Assembly (NCBI RefSeq): GCF_003259845.1
Contig: NZ_QLMJ01000004.1
Span: 62,001-126,000 of the forward strand
Source: Actinoplanes lutulentus
GTDB taxonomy: Bacteria; Actinomycetota; Actinomycetes; Mycobacteriales; Micromonosporaceae
DNA length: 64,000 bases
Direction of reading: 5' to 3'
The position numbers were made by a program, and so were the translations under genes. The notes under the pieces were generated by a model that was not told where the DNA came from, made no database searches, and was given only the letters and a program-made list of their open reading frames with translations. Each line of letters begins with the position of its first letter. The first letter of the stretch is position 1. This document shows positions 25,662 through 36,240 of this stretch, piece by piece.

Positions 25662-28454
25662 TCAGATCACGACCGAGACCAGGCGGCCCTTCACCACGAT
25701 GACCTTCTTGGGCTCGCGGCCCGCGATCACCTCGGCGACGGCCTCCAGCGCTGCCGCCCGCACTTCGGCCTCATCCGTTTCCGGCGAGACCTCGACGCGG
25801 CCGCGGACCTTGCCGTTGACCTGCACCGGGTACGTGATCGAGTCGGCCACCAGCTGTGCCGGGTCAGCGACCGGGAAGTCCGCGTACGCCAGTGTGCCCG
25901 AATTGCCCAGCTTGCCCCACAGTTCTTCGGCCATGTGCGGGGCGAACGGCGCCAGCATCAGCACCAGCGGTTCGATCGCCTCGCGGGAGACGGTGGGCAG
26001 CGGGGTCAGCGTGTTGGTCAGCTCGATCAGCTTGGCGATCGCAGTGTTGAACCGCAGCTCGGCCATGTCCTCGCGTACCCCAGCAATGACCTTGTGCAGC
26101 ACCTTGCGGGACTTGACGTCCAGCGGCGCGTCGGAGACGCGCGAAGCGCCGGTCTCCTCGTCGACGACCAGGCGCCAGGTCCGCTGCAGGAAGCGCTGCG
26201 AACCGACCACCGCGCGGGTCTCCCAGGGGCGGGAGACGTCCAGCGGACCCATCGCCATCTCGTAGACCCGGAACGTGTCGGCGCCGTACTGGTCGCACAT
26301 CTCGTCGGGGGTGACCACGTTCTTCAGCGACTTGCCCATTTTGCCGTAGGACCGGGTCACCTTCTGGGAGCCGTGGAAGTACTCGCCGTCGCGCTCGACG
26401 ACCTCCTCGGCGGGCACGTAGAACCCACGGTCGTCCTGGTACGCGTACGCCTGGATGTAACCCTGGTTGAACAGCTTCTTGAACGGCTCGAACGACGAGA
26501 CGTGGCCCAGGTCGAACAGGACCTTGTGCCAGAAGCGGGAGTACAGCAGGTGCAGCACGGCGTGCTCGACACCGCCGACGTACAGATCGACGCCGCCGCT
26601 GTCACCCGGCTGACGCGGGCCCATCCAGTACGCCTCGTTCGCCGGGTCGACCAGCTTCTCCGCGTTGTGCGGGTCCAGGTAACGCAGCTCGTACCAGCAG
26701 GAGCCGGCCCACTGCGGCATCGTGTTGGTCTCGCGGGTGTACATCTTCGGGCCGTCGCCCAGGTCCAGCTCGACCTGCACCCAGTCCTTCTTACGGGACA
26801 GCGGGGTCTCCGGCTCGGTGTCCGCGTCCTCCGGGTCGAAGGTGCGCGGCGAGAAGTCGTCCACGTCGGGCAGCTCGACCGGCAGCATCGAGTCGGGCAG
26901 CGCGATCGGCAGGCCGGTCTCGTCGTAAACGATCGGGAACGGCTCGCCCCAGTACCGCTGCCGGCTGAACAGCCAGTCCCGCAGCCGGTAGGTGGTCGCG
27001 CCGGAACCCTTGCCGTTCTCCTCCAGCCAGGCGATCATCGCGGCCTTCGCCTCGACGACCTCCTTGCCGTCCAGCCACTCACTGTTGATCGCCGGTCCAT
27101 CTCCGGTGAAAGCACCTTCACAATCCTCAGGAGCTTCGACCGTACGGATGATCGGCAGTTGGAAGACCTCCGCGAAGGCCCAGTCGCGTTCGTCCTGGCC
27201 GGGCACCGCCATGATCGCGCCGGTGCCGTAACCGGCCAGCACGTAGTCGGCGATGAAGACCGGGATGCGTGCCCCGTTGACCGGGTTCTCCGCGAACGCG
27301 CCGGTGAAGACACCGGTCTTGACCTTGCCGTCGGCGGTCCGCTCTTCCTCGGTCTTGGCCGCGGCCTGCGCCCGGTAAGCGGTGATCGCCTCGGCGGGGC
27401 TCTCGTAGCCACCGGTCCAGACGTCCTTCGTGCCGTTCGGCCAGGCACCCGGGGCGATGCTGTCGACCAGCTCGTGCTCGGGCGCCAGGACCATGTAGGT
27501 GGCGCCGAACAGCGTGTCCGGGCGGGTGGTGAAGACGGTGATCTTGTCGGATCCCGCCGGGAAGTCCACGTGCGCGCCCCGCGACCGGCCGATCCAGTTG
27601 CGCTGCATCAGCTTGACCGGCTCCGGCCAGTCCAGCGAGTCCAGGTCCTCGACCAGCCGGTCACCGTACGTGGTGATCCGCATCATCCACTGCTTCAGGC
27701 TGCGCTTGAAGACCGGGAAGTTGCCGCGCTCGCTGCGGCCGTCCGGCGTGACCTCCTCGTTGGCCAGCACGGTGCCCAGACCGGGGCACCAGTTGACCGG
27801 GGCCTCGCTCATGTACGCCAGCCGGTGCCCGTCGATCTGCTCACGCCGCTGCGCCGGGGTCAGATCGGCCCACTCCGGGGTCGCCTCGAACTTCTCGATC
27901 AGCTCGCTGATCGGCCGCGCCTTCTGGACGGACGGGTCGAACCAGGAGTTGAAGACCTGCAGGAAGATCCACTGGGTCCAGCGGTAGTACTCCGGGTCGG
28001 TCGTCGAGAACGAGCGCCGCTCGTCGTACGCCAGACCCAGGCGGCGCAGCTGGTGCTTGTACCGCTCGACGTTGGCGGCGGTGGTGACCGCCGGGTGGGT
28101 GCCGGTCTGCACCGCGTACTGCTCGGCGGGCAGGCCGAACGCGTCGAAGCCCATCGGGTGCAGCACGTTGAAGCCGGCCATCCGCTGGAAGCGGGTGTAG
28201 CAGTCGGTCCCGATGTACCCCAGCGGGTGCCCGACGTGCAGGCCGGCGCCGGACGGGTACGGGAACATGTCCTGCACGTGCAGTTTGGGTGCTCCGGCAC
28301 GCGGGTGGGCCGGGTCGGCCAGCTCGCCGACCGGGTTGGGTGCCTGGAACGTCCCGTTCTCGGCCCAGTAGGCCTGCCAGCGCAGCTCGATCTCACCGGC
28401 CAGCGCAGCGGTGTAACGGAACGGCGGGGTCTCGGTCTCGCTCATCTTCACCAT
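25662..28454 (-). CDS. leuS: Leucyl-tRNA synthetase
   Basis: LeuS charges tRNA-Leu. The 930-residue class I synthetase has the HIGH-type motif HVGHPLG (about residue 75) and the CP1 editing domain with [19 protein letters not shown]. The KMSKS-type loop reads [10 protein letters not shown]. The anticodon-binding and C-terminal domains follow. Start codons ATG 28454 and ATG 28445 are three codons apart and both plausible. An upstream leader with a short Leu-codon ORF and a terminator hairpin indicates attenuation control by charged tRNA-Leu. It ends in a clear intrinsic terminator. Confidence 0.98.
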   Translation of the reverse strand: MVKMSETETPPFRYTAALAGEIELRWQAYWAENGTFQAPNPVGELADPAHPRAGAPKLHVQDMFPYPSGAGLHVGHPLGYIGTDCYTRFQRMAGFNVLHPMGFDAFGLPAEQYAVQTGTHPAVTTAANVERYKHQLRRLGLAYDERRSFSTTDPEYYRWTQWIFLQVFNSWFDPSVQKARPISELIEKFEATPEWADLTPAQRREQIDGHRLAYMSEAPVNWCPGLGTVLANEEVTPDGRSERGNFPVFKRSLKQWMMRITTYGDRLVEDLDSLDWPEPVKLMQRNWIGRSRGAHVDFPAGSDKITVFTTRPDTLFGATYMVLAPEHELVDSIAPGAWPNGTKDVWTGGYESPAEAITAYRAQAAAKTEEERTADGKVKTGVFTGAFAENPVNGARIPVFIADYVLAGYGTGAIMAVPGQDERDWAFAEVFQLPIIRTVEAPEDCEGAFTGDGPAINSEWLDGKEVVEAKAAMIAWLEENGKGSGATTYRLRDWLFSRQRYWGEPFPIVYDETGLPIALPDSMLPVELPDVDDFSPRTFDPEDADTEPETPLSRKKDWVQVELDLGDGPKMYTRETNTMPQWAGSCWYELRYLDPHNAEKLVDPANEAYWMGPRQPGDSGGVDLYVGGVEHAVLHLLYSRFWHKVLFDLGHVSSFEPFKKLFNQGYIQAYAYQDDRGFYVPAEEVVERDGEYFHGSQKVTRSYGKMGKSLKNVVTPDEMCDQYGADTFRVYEMAMGPLDVSRPWETRAVVGSQRFLQRTWRLVVDEETGASRVSDAPLDVKSRKVLHKVIAGVREDMAELRFNTAIAKLIELTNTLTPLPTVSREAIEPLVLMLAPFAPHMAEELWGKLGNSGTLAYADFPVADPAQLVADSITYPVQVNGKVRGRVEVSPETDEAEVRAAALEAVAEVIAGREPKKVIVVKGRLVSVVI

Positions 28455-28501
28455 CTCGTCTTTCAGCAGCTCTTCTTGTCGAACAGGGAGCTGAAGGGCA
28501 T

Positions 28502-28528
28502 AAAAAAGCCCCTCACGCAGGAGGGGGC
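28502..28528 (-). terminator. Attenuator terminator in the leuS leader
   Basis: GCCCCCTC and GAGGGGC (minus strand, hairpin 28528-28508) form a GC-rich stem with a short loop. It is followed by six T residues (28507-28502), about 48 bp upstream of the leuS start. A terminator here, after a Leu-rich leader ORF, is the output element of a classical attenuator. Confidence 0.85.
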
Positions 28529-28585
28529 GCCGTGCCTGGTCCGTCTTAACGGATCAGCACGGCCGGCTAAGGAGCAGAACGGACC
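28529..28585 (-). promoter_or_regulatory. Mutually exclusive RNA pairings of the leuS attenuator
   Basis: Two interleaved 7-bp pairings are visible in the leader RNA. GGTCCGT (28585-28579, inside the leader ORF) pairs with ACGGACC (28544-28538). GCCGTGC (28563-28557, at the leader stop) pairs with GCACGGC (28535-28529), which abuts the terminator arm. The two cannot form together as a nested structure. A ribosome stalled at the Leu codons (28577-28569) would decide between them. The mechanism is inference from the layout. Confidence 0.65.
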
Positions 28586-28592
28586 GAGCCAT
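28554..28592 (-). CDS. leuS leader peptide (MARSVLLLSRPC)
   Basis: A 12-codon reading frame (ATG 28590-28592 to TGA 28554-28556) encodes MARSVLLLSRPC, with three consecutive and different Leu codons (CTG, CTC, CTT). It lies about 100 bp upstream of leuS, just before the attenuator hairpins. The ATG follows the -10 hexamer TATCAT by exactly 7 nt, so the transcript probably starts at this ATG and is leaderless, which also explains the lack of a ribosome binding site. Attenuators with Leu-codon leader peptides have been proposed for actinobacterial leucine genes. Confidence 0.8.
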   Translation of the reverse strand: MARSVLLLSRPC

Positions 28593-28599
28593 GCGTTGG

Positions 28600-28605
28600 A
28601 TGATA
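28600..28605 (-). promoter_or_regulatory. -10 element of the leuS transcript
   Basis: TATCAT (minus strand, 28605-28600) is a good -10 hexamer ending 7 nt before the leader peptide ATG. The matching -35 is weak. It fixes the probable transcript start at the leader peptide ATG. Confidence 0.6.
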
Positions 28606-28810
28606 CCCGCCGCCCGTCACGCACGGCGACCGGTATCCCGACGGGCGAAATAGCCGGAGCTGTCCACAGGCGACCGTTTCTTTATCTCGAATCGGTCTCG
28701 ATCAGGCCTTTCGGTGATGTGCACGTGCGGGGCTAACCTGTGGGGACGGGCGGCGAGCGCCGGAGGCCCACGGCCGCTGGGTGCCCGCAACCTTCGATGC
28801 CCCTTGACGG

Positions 28811-28827
28811 TGGGTGATATTCACCCA
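28811..28827. promoter_or_regulatory. Palindromic operator upstream of the moxR operon
   Basis: TGGGTGATATTCACCCA is a perfect palindrome with 7-bp arms and a TAT centre. It lies one base after a TTGACG -35-like hexamer (28804-28809) and about 30 bp upstream of the moxR start. It looks like a repressor site overlapping the promoter of the MoxR-DUF58-transglutaminase operon. The regulator is unknown. Confidence 0.5.
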
Positions 28828-28855
28828 GGGGGTAATAACAACTTGGAGGAGGCCC

Positions 28856-29898
<1,043 letters not shown>

Positions 29899-29902
<4 letters not shown>

Positions 29903-31203
29903 GGATGCGGGAGGCGCTGCGGGGGCTCACCACACGCGGCCGCTCGTTCCTGGCCGCGGGCATGGCCGCCGCGGTCTCGGCGCTCATCCTCGGCGAGCGT
30001 GACCTGCTGCGGGTCGCGGTCCTGCTCGCCGCGCTGCCGCTGCTGGCCGCGTGGTACGTCAGCCGCAGCCGCTACAAACTGGCCTGCACCCGTTCGCTGG
30101 ACCCGGGCCGGGCGCCGGTCGGCTCCAGCGCGCGGGTGATCCTGCGCCTGCAGAACATGTCCCGGCTGCCCACCGGCACGATGCTGCTGGAGGACCGGCT
30201 GCCGTACGCACTGGGCAGCCGGCCCCGGGTGGTTCTCGAACGACTCGGGGCACAGCAGGCCAGCTCGGTGGCGTACACGGTCCGTGCCGACGTGCGCGGC
30301 CGGTACCCGATCGGCCCGCTGATGATCCGCCTCACTGACCCGTTCGGCCTCTGCGAGCTGACCCGATCGTTCCCCTCGGTCGACAAGCTCATCGTGATCC
30401 CGCAGGTCACCGCCCTCCCCCGGGTGCGGCTCGCGGGTGAGTACGCGGGAACCGGCGAGAGCCGCGCCCGCTCGGTCGCCGTGCACGGCGAGGACGACGC
30501 GGCCACCCGGGAATACCGTCGTGGCGACGATCTCCGCCGGGTCCACTGGCGGTCGACAGCGCGTACCGGTGAGCTGATGGTCCGCCGCGAGGAGCAGCCC
30601 TGGGAGAGCCGCGCCACCGTGGTCCTCGACACCCGGCTGTACGCGCACCGCGGCGAAGGACCGACCGCCAGCTTCGAGTGGGCGGTCTCGGCCGCCGCCA
30701 GCATCGCCATGCACCTGCGCCAGGAGGGCTACAAGCTCCGCCTGGTGACCGGTTCCGGCACCGACCTGGACGCCTCCGAGGCCGGTGGGGAAGGACTGAT
30801 TCTGGACACCCTGGCCGACGTCAAGCTCAGCCAGACCGGCGACGTCGCGTCCCTGGTCGAGAACGTCCGGCGCCGCTCCGACGGCGGCCTGGTGATCGGC
30901 CTGTTCGGGGCGCTCACGGTCGCCGAGTCGGAGTTGCTCGCCGGCCTGCGCGGCAACGGCGCGACCTGCATCGGGTTCGCCATCGACAGCTCCACCTGGG
31001 TCCCGATGACCAACGGTGACCGGTCCGAGTCCGATCGGGAACACGCGGCCGCGTCGGTCGCCCTGGTCCGCAGCGGCTGGAAATCGGTGCCGGTGACGCA
31101 CGGTGACACCCTGCCGGCACTCTGGCCCTCGGTGGCCCGGGGTTCGCAGGGCTTCGCGTACCGGGCGGCGATGGCCGAGACCGTGAGCGGGGTGGTCCGA
31201 TGA
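29899..31203 (+). CDS. DUF58 domain protein
   Basis: The 434-residue product has two N-terminal hydrophobic segments (about residues 15-50), a beta-rich segment, and the DUF58 signature EYRRGDDLRRVHWRSTART (about residue 200). A VWA-like C-terminal half follows. DUF58 proteins are partners of MoxR ATPases. The start overlaps the moxR stop (GTGA at 29899); an ATG two codons later is also possible. Its stop overlaps the next gene by 4 nt. A role in envelope maintenance is inferred from context only. Confidence 0.92.
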
Positions 31204-33647
31204 CCGGCCGCCGTCGTCTCGGGCTGATCGCGGCGGCCGCGACCCTCCTCGCGGCCGCACCCCTGTCGTCCATCTTCGATTCCTGGACGTGGCTGTTCCA
31301 GAGCATCCTCACGGTGGTCCTGATCGCCGGCGCCGCGGTCGCGGCCCGGACCCTGCGGTTCCCCACCTGGGCGCAGACGATCGCCATGATCTTCGCGCTG
31401 GTGCTCGCGCTGACCTGGATCTTCCCGAGCGGCAAAGAGCTCCTGATCCCCCAGCCGGCCACCTTCACCCACTTCGCGGACCTGATCCGGCAGGCCGGCG
31501 AGGACACCCGTTCATACGGTGTCCCGGTCCCCGACCGGGACGGCCTGCTGTTCGTGGCGGTCCTCGGCATCGGCGCCGTCGCGATCGTGGTCGACCTGCT
31601 GACCGCGGTCTTCCGCCGCCCGGCCCTCGCCGGGCTGCCGATGCTCGCGATCTACTCGATCCCGGTCGCGGTCTACCTGGACAGCGTCCCGGTGTTCCCG
31701 TTCATCATCGGCGCGACCGGCTACATGTGGCTGCTCGTCGCCGACAACGTCGATCGGGTCCGCCGCTTCGGCCGCCGCTTCACCGGCGACGGCCGTGACG
31801 TCGACGTCTGGGAGCCGTCACCGCTCGCCTCCGCCGGACGCCGTCTCGGTATGGTGGGCGTACTGGTCGCGGTGCTGCTGCCGCTGGCCGTGCCGACCGT
31901 CTCCGGCGGCCTGCTCACCCGCCTCACCCAGAGCGGCAGCGGGATCGGCCTCGGACCAGGCGGCACCGGCAACGGGCAGATCAACCTCTTCGCCGCGCTC
32001 AGCGGTCAGCTCACCCAAAATGCCACAATCAACATCATTAAGGTACGCACAAACGAGCGCGAGCCGTTCTACCTGCGGTTCGGCGTGGCCGACGTGCTGA
32101 ACGCGGACGGTGTCGGCAACACGGCCCCGCGCGGCAACCCGATGTCCGAGGGCCTGGCGGACCCCTCGACACAGGCCTCCACCGACCGGGCGACCTACAC
32201 CGAATACGAAGCCGAGATCGAGGTAGCCGACGGACTGCGGCAGAACATGCTGCCGGTCTACAACTACCCGACCGGCGTCGACGGGCTCAAGGGCAACTGG
32301 TCGTACGACGGCGGGCAGCAGGTGCTCTACTCGACCAAGTCCACGACCGGCAACCAGAAGTACAAGGTCACCTATCTGCGTCCGCGGTACACCGCCGCGC
32401 AGCTGCGCACCGCGGAACCGCTCGACGAGAGCAACGGCCTGTACCGGGAGTTCACTGCCGTACCCGCCGACGAGGCCGTGCAGACCAGGGTCGACGAGCT
32501 GATCGAGGACGAGGACACCGACTACGACAAGGTGCGGGCCATCTACGACTCGTTCTCGTCGAAGAACGGGTTCAAGTACAACCTCTCCACCCAGAACACC
32601 GGCACCGCCTCGGACATCGCGGCCTTCCTGCAGAACAAGTCCGGGTACTGCCAGCAGTACGCGGCCGCGATGACGTGGATGGTGCGTGCCGCCGGCATTC
32701 CGGCACGGGTGGCGTTCGGCTTCACCCGGGGCACGGCGCTGGACGACAACACGTACCAGATCACCAACCGGAACGCGCACGCCTGGACCGAGGTCTACCT
32801 GGACGGTTTCGGCTGGGTCCCGTTCGACGCGACCCCGGCCGGCAACGTGCAGGGCTCGACCCGATCGTCGTGGGCGCCTGATGTCGAAAGCCCTGCCCCC
32901 GAGGCTTCCAGCTCGGCCGGCGCAGCCGCTCCGGGCGCCGAGTCGTCCGCCGCACCGGGCGGCGTCGAACGTCCCGAGCAGGCGAACGACGGCGGCGGCA
33001 CCGCGCTCGACGAGGGTGTCGTCCCGGACGACGGTTCCTGGACGCCACTGCTGGTCGTCGCCGGCATCGCGCTGTTCCTGGCGATCCTGCTGATCCCGGC
33101 GTTCCGGCGCGCCCTGCTCCGCCGTCGCCGCCACGCGGCGACGACGGGCGGCCCGGCACCGGCGGTGTCGAGTACGTCCGGCGTGGCCGGCGACATCACG
33201 GTGACCACCGAGTCGGCCCGCGCCCGCGAGGACGCGCACGCCGCCTGGGACGAACTGATCGACACGATGGTCGACTTCCGCGTACCGGTGGACCCCACCG
33301 AGACGCCGAGGGTGACCACCCAGCGGCTGGTCAGGGACAACCTGCTCACCGACAACCCGGCCGAGGCAGCGGCACTGCTGGGCCGGGCCGAGGAACGCGC
33401 ACGGTACGCCCGCCAGCCCATGCAGGGCGCCGAGCTGACAGCCGCCCTGCGCCAGGTACGCACCGGCCTGGCCGGAACAGCGACGTTCCGGACGAAGGCC
33501 CGGGCCACGCTGATCCCGCCGTCGGTCCTGCTGAGCTGGCGCCTGACCATCGCCGACCAGTCAGGCCGGGCAGCCGAGGCAATGAGCCGGCTACGGGAGT
33601 CAGCCTCCCGCTTCAACCCCCGCCGCCTCCTGTCCCGATCCCGCTGA
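31200..33647 (+). CDS. TgpA-like membrane transglutaminase
   Basis: The 815-residue product has an N-terminal membrane region of about seven helices (DUF3488/TgpA_N, residues 5-230). A periplasmic transglutaminase-like domain follows, with the catalytic triad segments SGYCQQYAAAMTWMVR (Cys), NAHAWTEVYLDGFGW (His) and FDATP (Asp). A Ser/Ala/Pro linker, one more membrane span (about 615-640) and a DUF4129-like cytoplasmic tail complete it. It overlaps the DUF58 gene by ATGA. Such proteins form conserved MoxR-DUF58-TgpA operons; the substrate is not known. A strong hairpin ends the operon. Confidence 0.93.
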   Translation: MTGRRRLGLIAAAATLLAAAPLSSIFDSWTWLFQSILTVVLIAGAAVAARTLRFPTWAQTIAMIFALVLALTWIFPSGKELLIPQPATFTHFADLIRQAGEDTRSYGVPVPDRDGLLFVAVLGIGAVAIVVDLLTAVFRRPALAGLPMLAIYSIPVAVYLDSVPVFPFIIGATGYMWLLVADNVDRVRRFGRRFTGDGRDVDVWEPSPLASAGRRLGMVGVLVAVLLPLAVPTVSGGLLTRLTQSGSGIGLGPGGTGNGQINLFAALSGQLTQNATINIIKVRTNEREPFYLRFGVADVLNADGVGNTAPRGNPMSEGLADPSTQASTDRATYTEYEAEIEVADGLRQNMLPVYNYPTGVDGLKGNWSYDGGQQVLYSTKSTTGNQKYKVTYLRPRYTAAQLRTAEPLDESNGLYREFTAVPADEAVQTRVDELIEDEDTDYDKVRAIYDSFSSKNGFKYNLSTQNTGTASDIAAFLQNKSGYCQQYAAAMTWMVRAAGIPARVAFGFTRGTALDDNTYQITNRNAHAWTEVYLDGFGWVPFDATPAGNVQGSTRSSWAPDVESPAPEASSSAGAAAPGAESSAAPGGVERPEQANDGGGTALDEGVVPDDGSWTPLLVVAGIALFLAILLIPAFRRALLRRRRHAATTGGPAPAVSSTSGVAGDITVTTESARAREDAHAAWDELIDTMVDFRVPVDPTETPRVTTQRLVRDNLLTDNPAEAAALLGRAEERARYARQPMQGAELTAALRQVRTGLAGTATFRTKARATLIPPSVLLSWRLTIADQSGRAAEAMSRLRESASRFNPRRLLSRSR

Positions 33648-33697
33648 CGAGTTCCAAGCCACCCCACCAACCAGTTCCGAGCCCACCGACCAACCAG

Positions 33698-33730
33698 AAA
33701 GGGCGCCACCTCGACGAGGTGGCGCCCTTT
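33698..33730. terminator. Very strong bidirectional terminator hairpin
   Basis: AAAGGGCGCCACCTCG and its perfect reverse complement form a 16-bp stem around a single central A, flanked by AAA and TTT. It lies 51 bp after the transglutaminase stop codon and reads as a terminator on either strand. Confidence 0.9.
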
Positions 33731-34433
33731 CCGCACGTTCCCAGCCCCCGACCCCGCCAGCCTCGGCCAGCCTCGCCCGAACTCGACACGCACCCGGGTT
33801 TCGCCGTTCTGTGGACCAGTAGTGGGCTCGATCGGCCCGACGCCTCTCGCGGCGAGGCGTTGCTTCACAGATCTTGTGAGGTTCTGCCGTCCGATCGACC
33901 ACAACCGCACGAGTTTCCGGGAAGGCTGCCGCTGTGGTGTCAACGACGGCTCGCCTCCGAGCACCCTGGTGACGCTCTGCCACCGCAACGGTGGAGTATT
34001 CCGGCTTTGTGGAGTCCTGTAGGGGTCAGAACACCCCAAGGCCTCCAAGATCAGGCCGCACCCCTAGCCGGACCCCCACACTCCGTAACCATTCGATGAG
34101 ACGAGCCACCCCAACTCGCCAAGATCGCAAAAGAGCCGGCCCACCCACCCGCCGAGGCCGGGGCAGGGCACAGGACGCGAGCAGAGTGGGACGGGCAGGG
34201 CAGGGCGGGACGGGGGCAGGGCGGCGGTCAGGCAGCCGGCACGCAACGCGGCAACAGGCGACGCGGCCAAGCAGGCAGCGCACGGTTGAACGAGCAGGCA
34301 ACCCACGACCAAGCGAACAGACACCCCCCACTGCGCCGGGCGCTACGGCGGGGTCAAGGCATGGGGATATGACGAAGGCGGCCGGGGTGGCCGCCGTTCG
34401 TCGGGCGCCGGTTGTCCAGCCGGCTCGGCTGGG
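33731..34433. other. Non-coding interval with dispersed repeat copies
   Basis: This 0.7-kb stretch between a terminator and the DUF3040 gene has no reading frame with recognisable protein features; the overlapping frames are low-complexity. It contains one full copy of a repeat element (33870-33917: GATCTTGTGAG, 25 nt, CGCACGAGTTTC). It also holds a partial inverted copy (34113-34128) and a 14-bp match to the 62-bp repeat of the 51.7-kb region (33780-33793). The G/C-skewed tract at 34190-34240 has nothing else I can identify. Confidence 0.5.
33870..33917 (+). repeat. Dispersed intergenic repeat, full copy
   Basis: GATCTTGTGAG is followed after exactly 25 nt by CGCACGAGTTTC. The same two blocks with the same 25-nt spacing recur three times near 52.4 kb in the opposite orientation, so this is a dispersed element and not chance similarity. 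Confidence 0.65.
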
Positions 34434-34826
34434 TCAGCGATGACCCTCCGGGCGCTGGCGCCACCGGTCTTCGAGCCGGTCGATGAGGCCGCCCTTGCGT
34501 CCGCCGCCCTGCCTCGTGCGCCGGGTCGCTGTGCCGCCGACTGACTTGAGGTCGGGTGCCTGGCCGCGCCGGCGCGACTGCATCGCGAAGGCGGCTGAGC
34601 CGAGCATGACGACGAATCCGGCCACGCCGAGAGGCGTGTTCTGGCTCACGGTCCCGAAGACGACTAGTGCGAGACCAAGGACGATCACGAACGCGGCAAC
34701 GAGGAGCCGGCGCCGTGCGTGGAAACGCGGGTCGCTGGCCCGCACAGCCGAGGCGAACTTGGGGTCCTCGGCAAGCGACCGCTCGATCTGATCGAACAGC
34801 CGCTGCTCGTGCTCCGAGAGCGGCAC
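34434..34826 (-). CDS. DUF3040 membrane protein
   Basis: The product matches the actinobacterial DUF3040 family: an N-terminal PLSEHEQRLFDQIERSLAED helix, two membrane spans (about residues 38-58 and 63-80) and a basic C-terminal tail. I chose the GTG at 34824-34826 (130 residues) because GGGGAGGAAT lies just upstream and the product then begins at the conserved PLSEHEQ. Function is unknown. A 17-bp hairpin (GGCAGCC, 3-nt loop, GGCTGCC, 34898-34914) lies upstream and may end transcription of the preceding gene. Confidence 0.88.
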   Translation of the reverse strand: MPLSEHEQRLFDQIERSLAEDPKFASAVRASDPRFHARRRLLVAAFVIVLGLALVVFGTVSQNTPLGVAGFVVMLGSAAFAMQSRRRGQAPDLKSVGGTATRRTRQGGGRKGGLIDRLEDRWRQRPEGHR

Positions 34827-35057
34827 GGCATTCCTCCCCGGGCGCTTTGCCGGCCCCGGTTCGCGGGGACGGCGGTGGTGCAGGTGTGGTGATGCGGGGC
34901 AGCCGTCGGCTGCCTTATCACGCAAGTCTACGAGCGGGGTGGCGGGTCGGAAAGCCGGACGACCGCCGAGTGCGGGTGATTTTCCGTGCCCTCAAGATTG
35001 GTTCGTCCCAAAAGACCGACTGCACGCGCCGAAGTGGCAATGATCACGCCCAGTGAG

Positions 35058-36230
35058 TTAGCGGACGACCAACAGTGGGATCGTCATCTCTGCCGCTGTG
35101 GCCGAGCCGTGGTATGCCACCAATCGTCCCGCTGCGGCCGGCTCCCACTCGGAGGCGAGCGCGACGGCCCGCCCCTGGCAGAGCACCACGACGTCGCCGA
35201 TCCGCCCGGCGTGCGACGGCGGCACCTCGCCGAACCAGCCCTCGCCGATCGCCTGGTCACGGGTCATCACCCGGGCGTCCGCGCCGAAAACTCCGCGCCA
35301 ATTGGCGATCACGTCGGCTTCGGCGCCCTCGGCCGCGTACAGATAACGCACCCGAGGCTCGCCCGCGACCGCGACCACACCCTCGCGCAGGGCCGAATTG
35401 TCCGCCATGTCGTATCGACCGGCCAGCGGAACATTGAGCTGGCCGTGATCGGCGACCACGAGCAGAGCGGCGTTCGGCGGGAGGCCGTGCACGATCTGAT
35501 CGAGGATCTTGTCGACGCCCCGGGCGGCGGCCTGCCAGGTCGGCGAGTCGATGCCGTCCTCGTGGCCGAAATGGTCGAGATCCGGGTGATATCCGTAGAC
35601 GAGCCCCGGCGAGCGCCGCAGCGCCGCGAGCATCCCCTCGGCCACCGCGTTCCCGTCGTCGGCGCCGACGTAACGGCCGCCGCGGTTGGCGGCGAGGCTC
35701 AGTCCGCTGCCCTCGAACGCCGATTTGCTGACCACGGTGACGTCGACGCCGGCCGCAGCGGCGGTCTCCAGCCTGGTCGGCACCGGCTGCCACTCGCGGG
35801 GATCCGGGTCGTCACCCCAGGCGATGTGGGTGAGCACCCGGCCGTCCGGCCTGCGCACCGTGAAACCGAGAACGCCGTGCGCGCCCGGCGGCACACCCGT
35901 GCCGAGCGTGACCAGACTGACCGGGGTGGTCGACGGAAAGCCGGCCGTCAGCGTGCCGGCGTGGCCACGACCCCCTGCCGCGAGATCCGCGAGCACCGGC
36001 GCGTGCTTCGAGGCCAACGGCAATTGGTACGCCCCAAGCCCGTCCACCAGCAGCACACCGACCCGGTCGATCCCGTCGAGACGGGCGGTCAGCCCGAGGA
36101 CGTCGACGGCGCCGGGCACCCCGAGCACGGCCGACACACTGGGCAGCAGGTCGGCGAGGCTGCCCGTGCCGTACGCCGGCGGCACGATCCGCAGCGCGTC
36201 AGCCGGGAGCCCGTCCGCCGGGACACTCAT
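35058..36230 (-). CDS. Alkaline phosphatase-fold phosphodiesterase
   Basis: The 390-residue product belongs to the type I phosphodiesterase/nucleotide pyrophosphatase family. Metal-binding segments are LLVDGLG (Asp63), the nucleophile region GFPSTTPVSL, HPDLDHFGHEDG and VADHG. It has no signal peptide, so it is probably cytoplasmic. The substrate cannot be deduced. It lies 10 bp downstream of the methyltransferase gene in the same direction and likely shares its transcript. Confidence 0.88.
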   Translation of the reverse strand: MSVPADGLPADALRIVPPAYGTGSLADLLPSVSAVLGVPGAVDVLGLTARLDGIDRVGVLLVDGLGAYQLPLASKHAPVLADLAAGGRGHAGTLTAGFPSTTPVSLVTLGTGVPPGAHGVLGFTVRRPDGRVLTHIAWGDDPDPREWQPVPTRLETAAAAGVDVTVVSKSAFEGSGLSLAANRGGRYVGADDGNAVAEGMLAALRRSPGLVYGYHPDLDHFGHEDGIDSPTWQAAARGVDKILDQIVHGLPPNAALLVVADHGQLNVPLAGRYDMADNSALREGVVAVAGEPRVRYLYAAEGAEADVIANWRGVFGADARVMTRDQAIGEGWFGEVPPSHAGRIGDVVVLCQGRAVALASEWEPAAAGRLVAYHGSATAAEMTIPLLVVR

Positions 36231-36240
36231 GGCAGCGCCC

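Noticed and set aside
25935..28736. Plus-strand frame of more than 900 codons opposite leuS
   Set aside because: It is the antisense shadow of leuS with Arg/Val/Leu-rich composition, caused by high GC at third positions.
34026..34331. Minus-strand frames in the 34-kb gap
   Set aside because: Leu/Pro/Arg-rich with no start signal or family similarity. The interval is better explained as non-coding repeat-bearing DNA.
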